Of a stretch of DNA of 37,990 bases, positions 10,407 through 19,247 are shown piece by piece. The stretch's first letter is position 1; each line of letters begins with the position of its first letter. The position numbers and the translations under genes are program-made. The notes under the pieces were generated by a model. The model made no database searches and was not told the origin of the DNA. It was given only the letters and a program-made list of their open reading frames with translations. Source of the DNA: Chara braunii (lineage: Eukaryota; Streptophyta; Charophyceae; Charales; Characeae); assembly GCA_003427395.1 (NCBI GenBank), contig BFEA01000394.1:1219664-1257653 (forward strand). The letters run 5' to 3'.

Positions 10407-10836
10407 CTTGGTTAGGAAGGCTACAATACGCTGCCCAGCTCAAGACGGATCGTTTGCAGACCTGCGTACAGACCATACCCCGACAGCCAGGGACAGACTC
10501 GAAAACAGCTAACACAGCCACATGCAATGACGCCCATATCCAATGGCCGCGCGAAAAAACAAAATTGATATAGTCTCATATTGTACAACTCGGACAGAAG
10601 AGTTCAACTCGGACCACATACAGATGGGATATGATTTAGCTTCATGAGTATTAAAGGAATAGTGTTCGTCAGACTCGGGCTACAACCACCCGAACACAGC
10701 TGTCCTGTGGGCAAATGGCTTAGGACGCAGAGTAGGTGTGTGGCCTTATTCACGGTTTGTCTCCGGCATGGATGGTCCATCCACCTACTACTGACTTTAT
10801 CAAGGGTCTGTTTAAAATAAGGAAACATGATGTTCA
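10407..10836. other. No gene seen
   Basis: Contains a short direct repeat (CAACTCGGAC, near 10588 and 10606). The adjacent tail module suggests that the last part could be LINE 3' UTR, but no homology was recognised by eye. Confidence 0.35.
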
Positions 10837-10974
10837 GGGACGCTGGACCCGGTTTCCAGCAGGTGCTGCTCCCCACCAATAGATGGAGCCTCCCCGGAAG
10901 TGATAGCGGTGTCTGCTCTTATCAGCACCTTTACCACCGCCTCGGGTGTTTTCTCAAAAAAAAAAAAAAAAAAA
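10837..10974 (+). mobile_element. LINE 3' tail module, copy 4 (long form, solo)
   Basis: The cleanest long copy. It starts GGGACGCTGGACCCGGTTTC and continues CAGCAGGTGCTGCTCCCCAC and CAATAGATGGAGCC. A second domain follows (CCGGAAGTGATAGCGGTG ... CACCTTTACCACCGCC), then CGGGTGTTTTCTC and A19. No LINE coding sequence precedes it within 400 bases. It is therefore either an extremely truncated LINE or an independent short element using the same tail. Confidence 0.88.
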
Positions 10975-11349
10975 GCAATGGCGGGGTCCTCCCCAGGGGG
11001 CTCCAGGGAGGTGTTCCACTTTGTGAAAGCGTGCGCGGTTTGCAAACGAAAGTATTATGTTCAAGACAGGATCTCTGTTAGAGACAGGGCATGAGGAGGA
11101 AAGGGGTCCGGAAAATCCGAGGGAGGGCGTAGAGGGAAGGAGGGCTCAATGTTAGTCCAGTCCTACCAACCACCCTATTTGCAAGCGGGTGAGTTTTCGA
11201 GGTTGGTGAGCGCTCACCAAACAAGAACTCTATGTCTGGTGCTATGTGATGGTATGAACGTTGTGAACACGCTCGTTCAAACAGGCGGGGTTCACATTCA
11301 AATGCACTACGCGCCACGTCGGGCGGAAGTTTTGAAAGCGACCTCAACA
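10975..11349. other. No gene seen; 18-bp perfect palindrome
   Basis: TTGGTGAGCGCTCACCAA at 11203-11220 is a perfect palindrome. Between 11248 and 11285 there are more GAACG/CGTTC words (ATGAACGTTGTGAACACG). No family signature in the open frames. Confidence 0.5.
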
Positions 11350-11770
11350 TCCGCATGTGCGCGTCGGGGACTACGGGGTGGGGGTCCCTGGGGGACCTCG
11401 TTCTCTGTAACATTCCCACCACCTCCATATCTGAGCCGCCATTGGGCAGGCCAAGAGGCAGTGCTCGAGCATTGCCCTGGCAGGCTGTGTGGCCCGACGA
11501 CAGTATGTGCAGATGGGGGACAACAGTCCTTTTTGCTCGAGGTTTGTTCTAGAGACAATCCAATCGGGGGTGGGGAGACAGCGATGGGTCAAGTGGTGAG
11601 TCCCGTTCCCATCTGTGCAAGAGCGTTTTCCCAATCTGTTGTTGAGGCCGGGCTGCCTTATACCCTCCTTTGACCGTATAATCCCAGATATGCAGGCTTT
11701 GTTGGCCCGTCCATTCCCATTCATCCGGGTCAAATGGGAGCAGAGCCACGGGTGTGGCCGGCTCATACGC
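11350..11770 (-). pseudogene. LINE ORF2 zf-RVT fragment
   Basis: On the minus strand one frame gives DPDEWEWTGQQSLHIWDYTV, matching DPAEWIWQ...SLTVKAAYRLLRP of LINE-B. After a frameshift another gives THRCLPTPDWIVSRTNLEQK, then ICTYC...LEHCLLACP (C-x2-C...H-x4-C), matching the zinc finger. The 5' side is cut by tail module copy 5 and the 3' side fades near 11350. It is a dead internal fragment. Confidence 0.82.
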
Positions 11771-11786
11771 CTAGAATCCTTTGACC

Positions 11787-11881
11787 TTTTTTTTTTTTTT
11801 TTTTTTTTTTTAATTTTAACAACAAAAGGCTCCATCTATTGGTGGGGAGCAGCACCTACTGGAAACCGGGTCCAGCGTCCC
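11787..11881 (-). mobile_element. LINE 3' tail module, copy 5 (short form)
   Basis: On the minus strand it reads ATGGGACGCTGGACCCGG, TTTCCAGTAGGTGCTGCTCC, CCACCAATAGATGGAGCC, then A-rich and a 25-base poly(A). It lies against the 5' edge of the LINE fragment in the same orientation. Confidence 0.88.
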
Positions 11882-11910
11882 ATAGATACAATCATATCCT
11901 CACAAAAATG

Positions 11911-11942
11911 GCACCGACTGGGAACCGGGCCCAGCGTCCCAT
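11911..11942 (-). mobile_element. Partial tail-module head (copy 5b)
   Basis: The minus strand reads ATGGGACGCTGGGCCCGGTT, CCCAGTCGGTGCC, keeping the GCTGGG...CCCAG hairpin. It sits 30 bases upstream of copy 5, and both heads follow AT. A G-to-A type change on both sides of the stem (GCTGG/CCAGC to CTGGG/CCCAG) keeps pairing. Confidence 0.65.
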
Positions 11943-12194
11943 AACGGGTACCTTCAGAAAACTGTTTTTGGAAAATCGTCAAAGGATTTTGAGGGAACCT
12001 GCGTATACTACAGACCTTTGACCAACCGCTCATTAAACTGCTCATTGAACCTCCTAAAAAACCTCTGTACCCCACTCCAGCAAGACTTAGTTGTGCCCTA
12101 TTCCTATCCTACTAGCTAGCCCCCTCACTAGTAGGACATGTAGTATCCACCTATCTACTAGGCCATCGCATATCCTTGCGAACTCTCTCTACTG
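11943..12194. other. No gene seen
   Basis: Unannotated sequence between the tail modules and the 110-bp array. Confidence 0.4.
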
Positions 12195-12580
12195 CCTTCT
12201 TCTTCCAACGACGAGCCGACCTCCTCCACCACGTAGTTCGCCAGATGAGGTAACAGCAGCAGGAGATGAATTCACAGGGTCTCGCAGGGAGCAGCAGCAT
12301 GCAGCAGTCTTCTTCATCTCGCGACGAGCCAACCTCCTCCACCACATAGTTCGCGGGATGAAGCAAGCACAACCTACACAAAAGTCATCAGAGGTCCCTC
12401 TCACTTACCCCCTACTCTTCATCATCTTCCGACGAGCCGACCTCCTCCACCACATAGTTCGGAAGATACGAACAATAGACAAACAACCTACCCAGTCCCA
12501 TAGTGGTTGAGAGTAGACTTTCTACAATTCGTGTTCCTTCAACGAGCCGACCTCCTCCACCACATACTAGTTCGAAGAAG
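12195..12580. repeat. Four-unit array, about 110-bp period, with a conserved core
   Basis: A core reading CGAGCCGACCTCCTCCACCA and then CATAGTTCG recurs with ACGAGCC at 12211, 12324, 12432 and 12542, so spacings are 113, 108 and 110. Sequence between cores differs. In units 2 and 3 the bases flanking the core are complementary across it (CTTCATCTCGCGA with TCGCGGGATGAAG; ATCTTCCGA with TCGGAAGAT), although the two units have different flanks. Units 1 and 4 pair weakly or not at all. Confidence 0.85.
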
Positions 12581-12610
12581 AGGAATAGAAGAAGTCCACT
12601 CACCAAGGGT

Positions 12611-12618
12611 AGTAATAG
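12611..12618. repeat. Candidate target-site duplication, left copy (LINE-B)
   Basis: AGTAATAG, identical to 21608-21615, directly before the poly(T) that is LINE-B's poly(A) tail. Confidence 0.75.
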
Positions 12619-12619
12619 T

Positions 12620-12885
12620 TTTTTTTGTTTTTTTTTTTTAAACAGGGCCTAGTGCCCAAGGCTGATATTCAGAAAACAAGAACGAGGCCGGGGTCCTCAC
12701 AATCTACCCGGATATGTCACTACCTGGGAGCCTTACCCAGTTTTGCTTTTTACGAGACCCCGAGGGACCCGGGAACCAAAAGTTAAATCCAAAAATAATA
12801 CCCATACAGAATAAGGAAGATGCCTGCCTCTTCAGCAATTCAAGCCGCCAGATCTAACATGCCAAACCAAGCAACTGCCTCCAGA
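12620..12885 (-). mobile_element. LINE-B 3' UTR and alternative tail
   Basis: The minus strand ends with TATCAGCCTTGGGCACTAGG, CCCTGTTT, then an A-rich tail interrupted by C. GGGC-ACTAG-GCCC can form a small hairpin. There is no match to the GCTGGACCCGG tail module. Confidence 0.7.
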
Positions 12886-15800
12886 TTATGATATTTCTAC
12901 CAACGATGTATGAGATGGGGGAAAAGGATCTGCAAAATCTCTAGGGTCCCTGAGAGAGGCTCCTGGTTGTAGTGAAAACCAATCCTTGAAACAGAGTTGG
13001 AAATCTCTTCTAAAGAAGACTTCCGACCCTTCTCCTTCTGGCCATGTCACTTCACCCAGATTCCTTTCCCCTGCACCCCCCAGCCAGTCCGCAACAAATT
13101 CTTGAATTAAAAGTTCAATATCTTTCTTCCTTTGTAATTTGTGTAATTTAGAACATAACACATTCCAATGGGCTCTGATTTCTGTTTGTATGAACTGAAC
13201 AATATATTCAGAGATTTCAGATCCCTCCAGTGCTACATTTTCCCTTTCCAAAACACAACGTTTATACCATAGGACCCAAACGACNNCTTTCCTACCAATT
13301 TNNAAAAAATTAGACTGAAAGGCAGTTAGCNTGGTATCNTGTGGGCACCAATGTCCTACCAGAATAGCTTTCNATTCCCAAGGCCAGTCCAACCCAGTGA
13401 GCTCCCTCCAAACATAGTCCCATCTCCTCCATAATAGAACCGACCCAGGGCACTGCATAAAAATGTGTTCAATAGTTTCCCTATACCTTTTGCTCGGAAA
13501 ATTCGCTACACATGACTTGCACCAAGGAAGGGCCAAACCCTTTTGTTCCAAAGAGGAACGGTCTATGATCTAATCGTTAGTTGGCAGACAACGATGTGCA
13601 ATTTGTCACTGCAACGATGAGAATTTGGCTGGGCGTTGTCTGATTTTATTTTAAAAAATTATTTTTTAAAATGGGTTTATATCTAAATTAAGGCGCCTAG
13701 CCCATCTTTCCCAGAGAATTGAAGAAATGTCCACTCTTGGCCTCAGTAGACGATAGGCTGCTTTCACTGTTAGTGATTGTAACGATCTGGGTTGACCTTT
13801 CTTAGTAGTTTGCCATATCCACTCCGCAGGATCAAGCGGAAGTTCCGGAATAGGTATTTTCGGATGAAAGGCTCTCCATCCTTTTATAGAGGAGATGAAG
13901 AGAACTCTGATTCGATACATATGTGTCAAGGGGAACATCTCAACTGGATCCGCAGGGGACTGAATCAAGAAAAAATCTCTATTTGTTTTGCACTTGCTTA
14001 CCATAGCCCCTTGTGGTGACATATANACCACCTGTCCTAAGACTTGGTGCNCATTAGTTTNGACNCCTACCACCCAATCCCCTTNCTTAAATCTGGGACC
14101 TCTCTTAAGGACTGGTACCCAAGCTAAGGGTATCGAAAAAATCATCTGATCTAGATTTGTATTGAGATGATGAGCATAACGAAGGAGTGGCCTCAACTGA
14201 TCTCCCGTTTTCCAATCTTTCTTTCCTGAGTCCCATAAGTCTTTGATGTGTGTAACCCCTTTCTTAACCCATTGACACGATGGAGGGGAAGAACAATTAA
14301 AAATGCACCCATTTAGGTCAGTGATCCATCTATTACCAAAAAGTGGTTGACGAAGGATCTCCTCATATCTAGTAGGAAATGGTCTGTCTAGCAATGGTAG
14401 ACGCCTCTATATTTTCAACAAGTTTACCCAAAGATTATCTAAAACCATATCCCTCCTTGCTTCCTCCCTATCTCCCTCTCCTCTACCCCCTATCTTTGCC
14501 TTAGGGATAGTCCAAAAGCGATCTTCAATCCATGAGAGCGGATGTATATCCTCACTTGAGACTGGAGCAAGTCTACGTATCTGTTCAAGAGCCATAACCT
14601 GCCCTTGTTTTAGATTGGACCCACTGTATGGCAAGTGCTTGGTACTGAAGATTTGGATCAAGGATTCTGAANCCNCCCCTAGCTTTAGGTTGAATCAAAT
14701 ATCTCCACGCCACTCTAGGGATTACCTTATCCTGCTCATGATTACCCCTCCATAAAAAAATTGTGACCTGTCTCTGCAGGGTTTTAGTGCGTACATTACT
14801 TATAGACCACAGAGCAGACTTATACCATATAGAAGCCAAAATAACATTATTAATGATGAGAGCTCTCCCAAATATAGAGGTGTGCTTGCTCTTCCATTGT
14901 TGCATTTTATCAATCGCCAGTCTCGACACCCAATCATCATGAGTCATAGGTTTCCCCACTGCCGTAAGAGAAACACCTAGGATGCGAATAGGGGCTTCTA
15001 GAGGTAACCATTTTACTCTGGGTTGTTCTGGAGGCCTATCCCCCCCGGAATGAATCCACCAACCCTGAGTTTTATTACCCCAATTAACCACCATATCTGA
15101 GACATATGAAAAATTTTCCATAAAAGCTTGAATTTCTACCATATTATCATATGTTGCATCCATCATGATTGTGAGATCATCTGCAAACATGGAGCAAACT
15201 GGAATGGCTTCTTCTGGAATACCCGAGATACGTAGTCTTTGCAAATTACGATTCATTCTAAGGTTAGCCCCTAATGCTTCCATAATAATTGAAAAAAGGA
15301 ATGGCGCCAAGGAGTCTCCTTGTCTGACAGATCTTTGTAACTTAATTTCTGGAGAGATAAGCCCATTTACTTGAATTCTCGTCGTGGCATTGGAGTGAAG
15401 GATACGAACCCATTTCCTCAAAGTGGGACCAAAGTTCATTTTAACCAGACAAGCATCCAAAAAAAAACAATCTACGTGATCATAAGCTTTTTCAAAATCA
15501 ATAAAAATGAAGGCTGCATTTTATTTGGATTGTCTAGATAATTTAACCATTTCATTAATAAGGAGAATATTGTCTTGAATATGCCTACCATTAATAAAAC
15601 CAGTTTGCGAAGGATGAATAATGTCAGCCATAACTGGAATCAAACGATTGGTCAGTGCTTTGGCTAACATTTTATACACAACAGACAATAAAGTGATCGG
15701 CCTATAATTCCTGATGTTCGTTTTATCTCCTTTTTTATGCAGAAGCGTGAGGATACCCTGACCCATTATATCGCCCATCTGACCTGATTCCAATATTGAA

Positions 15801-17419
15801 TCATAAAATTCCATGAAATCTGATGCAAGTAAAGGCCACATGGTTTCCCAGAATTTTTTTGGCAATCCATCTATACCTGGTGTTTTATCCTCATCCATCT
15901 GTAAAAGTGTTGCCCATATTTCATCACGAACTAATGGACGTTCTAGAAAATCTCTCTGTTCTTGAGAAAGAGCCTATGTCATAGGTTGTCAGAAGTTAGT
16001 TATTGCAATGTTATTTTCCCTTCTGATTCCCGGATCCTTGGAGGAGGAAAATAGATTTTTGAAGAAGTCATAGGCGATCTCAAGACTTCCTGCCGAAGAA
16101 GAGGACAACACGGGATCAGACCCCCCTGGGTCTGTAAGTCCTTCGATGAAAGATCGTTGTGAACGCGATCGAGCAAGTGTAAAAAAGGAAGCATCCATTT
16201 GACCATCTGTCGCAAACTTTTTTAGTTTGCCTCTAATTAAGTGTCCTTGCCAACGATGTTGAGCGAAGGATAACAATTGTTTCTTAAGATCCTGAATATC
16301 GACTAGATGAGGGAAGGTAGCAAGGTGATCCGTTAGCTCATAATTAAGAATTTGTTCTTGAATATTGATTTCTTGTAAATATTTGTTTTTAGCCTGCAGT
16401 TTCGAAAATTCATTACATTTTTTAGCGATAAATGCCAGTCCATTATTAAACCAATCCTCATACGACCCGTGTCTATTTCGAGTAGTGTGTCAAAACTCCC
16501 ACACATCTTTTATGTATTGTTTAAATTGGCCTTGTGTTAGCAAGGATGTATTTAGTTTATAAAATTATCTCCCCTGATCTGTTTTTTTCCTAAAGGCCAA
16601 AAGGGCTACACACATTTTATGATCCGCTCCTGGCCATGGGTTCTGAGGGAAGATAGCGGTTCATAATAGAGCTCTATCCAAATCCTCTGACATAAGGAGC
16701 AAATCTATTCTAGAACGAGTGTGAAGTGGCGATCCACTATTACGAATGCATGTGAATAGACGCTCCTGCGGAAAAATCCTTCTATAGGTATCAAATAAAT
16801 GCTCCCCTTCGCATAAAGAATTTATTATTATCTCGTGCACTTCTACATATTCTGGACAGGGAGAAGGTATCTTCCAACGATCCATCCACCTATCCGGGGC
16901 CGCATTAAAATTTCCTGCCATGATGACTGGAATCCCTTCTGGGATTTGAGATCTGATTTCTTGAAAAAAAAAAACCCTCTCTTGAACATCATTAGGGCCA
17001 TATACATTAATCACACAAATTACTTCTAATTCAAGCATAATCATTGCTGAAACCCACCTGCCCTGAGCATTATCCGCAGTCCATTGTATGATTTCTGCCC
17101 TTGAGTCAGGTGGCACCCAAATGGCCACTCCTCCCGATCCACTGCGTGGGGCCGGAGAGTGGAGCTTAGTATGCGGCCAGGCTAGATTATGTGCTCTCAT
17201 ATGAATATGGGACTCTGTGAGGTGAGTTTCTTGAATACAAATGAGATCTGGACACGTACGTCCTCCTACTCCTTTTAATTGCTCTACCAGTGCTCGCCTC
17301 TTCTCCCCATCAGTCGTGGCCAGCCCATTCACATTCAAAGACCTGATGTCCAAATCCGCTATCTGTGTAGCTCGGTGCCATGATGGATTCCTCCCATAAA
17401 AAGCTTGCAAGGCCTCCAT
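12886..17419 (-). pseudogene. LINE-B ORF2 (endonuclease, RT, zf-RVT), broken
   Basis: Starts at an ATG (17419). The APE-type endonuclease lies at 17419-16600, with SLNVNGLA, CIQETHLTESH, CVINVYGPNDV, then MAGNFNAAPD where family members have AGDFN, SRIDLLLMSEDL, a stop, and GADHKM. A linker is at 16560-15990. RT runs from about 15900 to 14600: DEDKTPGIDGLPKKFWE, NIRNYRPITLLSVVYK, HPSQTGFINGRHIQDN, FEKAYDHVDCFFLD, SVRQGDSLAPFLF, catalytic FADD (15176-15187) and ALIINNVILASIWYK. The connecting region is at 14394-13666 with ELPLDPAEWIWQ. The zinc finger begins at 13551 (CKSCVANF...EHIFMQCP). The C-terminus runs to 12886. Breaks include a stop at 16661, frameshifts near 16000 and 14660, a stop at 15521 and scattered Ns. 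Confidence 0.92.
15176..15187 (-). other. RT catalytic FADD box of LINE-B
   Basis: Minus-strand codons encode Phe-Ala-Asp-Asp within VCSMFADDLTIMMDAT, the metal-binding YxDD-type box of LINE reverse transcriptases. Confidence 0.93.
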
Positions 17420-18124
17420 TACTACCTGCAGCGGAAATGCTCACCCCACTTGTCTTTTTGTGTCTATGGCCTAATCCAACTACCTTTCTCAAAATCCGAA
17501 GAGGAGAGAAAAATTCCTCTTCTTAATATTGAGCAGCAAACGGACAACACAGCTGCCACTGACCAGACTGAATTAGCCTTGATCTTGAGGCACTGCACGT
17601 CAAGCAAAGTAGAGTGTGAAAACTATTTGAGGCCTGCCTCTTTTTGGTCTTCAAAACGGACAAAAATGTCCCTCTTGGCCATTTATGCCCTATCACCCAC
17701 CTCTGTAAGGGACGCTTGAGGTCCAGGATCATAATGCTTTGATAGAAAATTGTGTAGGTCCCTTTTGAAAGTCTTGTCATTGACACTCAGATACTCCACA
17801 TATGTAGTCCAACCCATCAGAGTTATCCCCCCATACTGATCTTGCCCAATTGGGGACAACCCCAATTCCCATTTCCCATTCCGCTTTCTGACCGGGAGTA
17901 CCATATTGCCTTTTGTTGTCTGTGATCTGACTGCCTTACCTTTTTCTAAAATATTCCTCAATTTCTGTCTTTTACCTGTTTCCTGTGAAACAGGTGACAA
18001 GTGTACTAGCTTTGTCACGTGAGAAGAGATAGTGATTTGTTGTGACTGTGAAAGTTGTTGACTCTCCCCACTCAATTGTAGCTGTTGTTGGATCTCCCCA
18101 TTTTCAACAGCTGTTTAAACTATC

Positions 18125-18290
18125 ACAACATCATCAGCAGGACCCTGGTCTTGCTGCTGCTGTTGTGCTTGATGAAGCAAAAACTGCTGTTGGGTTTCCC
18201 CTTGCCCAGCGGTTGTTTCAACAAGCACAACAGCAGCAGCAGGACCCTGGTCCTGCTGCTGCTGTTGTGCTTGTTGAAGCAGCTGCTGAA
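18125..18290 (-). repeat. Gln-rich internal repeat of LINE-B ORF1
   Basis: The minus strand encodes two copies of QAQQQQQDQGPA followed by a hydrophobic VVLVE or VVIV, about 108 bases apart (18125-18173 and 18234-18281). The CAG/CTG-rich DNA is also open on the + strand as Leu-rich frames, which are shadows. Confidence 0.85.
18217..18278. repeat. 30-bp perfect inverted repeat with a 2-base centre
   Basis: The left arm 18217-18246 and right arm 18249-18278 are exact reverse complements, separated by CT. The arms contain AACAGCAGCAGCAGGACC and its complement. It lies in the Gln-rich part of LINE-B ORF1. Confidence 0.95.
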
Positions 18291-19216
18291 CTGTGCTCTG
18301 AGACAGGAGATCCTGCTGTTGTGATTGTGCGATTAGAAGTTGCTGATGCTCTATTCCCTGAGCTTGCTGCATGCTTCCTGTTCTCGACTGCTGAAACAGC
18401 ACCACCTCCTGCCTCCAACTTTCGTTATTTTGAAGATTAAGATCCATTGATAGATTTACCTCTTTTGGATTCTCTTCCCCCAATGACACCACTTCCTTTC
18501 CTAACTGTGTGGGGGTCAATGATATCCTCGTGGTCATTTGAACTGTCCGCTTCTTCCTCCACCAATACCACTGCCTTCTCTTTAGTATTAGTGGGTAAAA
18601 CTGCGGAACTACTCTCTTCTTGTTGTCCCATGCCTGACACTTGGGAACCACTTGAGCCACCAGTTGTCACCACACATTGGTCTGATTGTGCCTCTTCTAG
18701 CACCGGGGGGGGGGTGAAACATAGTAATTACTGTCTCCAACATCCTTTGGCTAACAACTGGCCAAAGGGCTCCTGACGGTAATCCCTGTTCCAAAACCAA
18801 TTTCAGAATTGGACTGTTACTTATAATCACGTATAATTGTTCATAAGATTTCGTCCAAAAATCGTCAGACGCTGTTTCAAAATTATTTTTCAGTTGTCGG
18901 AGCAGCCAATCAGTGAGCCGGGAAATCTTGTCAGACACCGGAATCTGTGATTGGTCAGTCCCCTTGGTCTGTTCCAGAGCATCCACCATTGGAGTATCCT
19001 CTGGTACGTGATGATCCACCTCCATTGGGGCTGGACCAAACACTTCCTTGAAGGGGTCTGAAGAATCTGCTACATCTATTTCCTCTGCCGTGATTAATGG
19101 GACTGTATCCTGGGATTCCTTCGATTTGTGTAATCCCTGTTCTTCACCACCTCCCTTTATTTCCACCCATTTTAACGATGATCCCCGGTGTCTCACTGAA
19201 ACGCCCTTACTCACTA

Positions 19217-19247
19217 TGAGGTTTTTTTTTTTTTTTTTTTTTTTTTT
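19217..19247. repeat. Oligo(T) tract inside LINE-B ORF1
   Basis: About 30 Ts; the minus strand reads it as a run of AAA (Lys) codons. It is flanked on both sides by ORF1-like sequence, so I take it as an expanded internal A tract, not an element end. Confidence 0.8.

Noticed and set aside
10837-10974. Tail module as a tRNA- or 5S-derived SINE on its own
   Set aside because: I see no A/B boxes or 5S-like promoter in it, and LINE-A's TSD shows that the module is a LINE 3' end.
10837-10974. Target-site duplication around tail copy 4
   Set aside because: The 3' flank (GCAATGGCGGGG) has no convincing match upstream of the module.
12195-12580. CRISPR-like array
   Set aside because: The genome is eukaryotic, only four units exist, the repeats are imperfect, and spacers differ from CRISPR in length (about 80 bases) and are partly complementary across the core.
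18042-18440. Plus-strand frames with poly-Leu and Ala/Val-rich repeats
   Set aside because: Antisense shadows of the Gln-rich ORF1 repeat; the minus strand has the LINE context.
19217-19247. LINE boundary at the oligo(T) tract
   Set aside because: ORF1-like sequence continues on both sides and the candidate TSDs place the element ends at 12619 and 21607.
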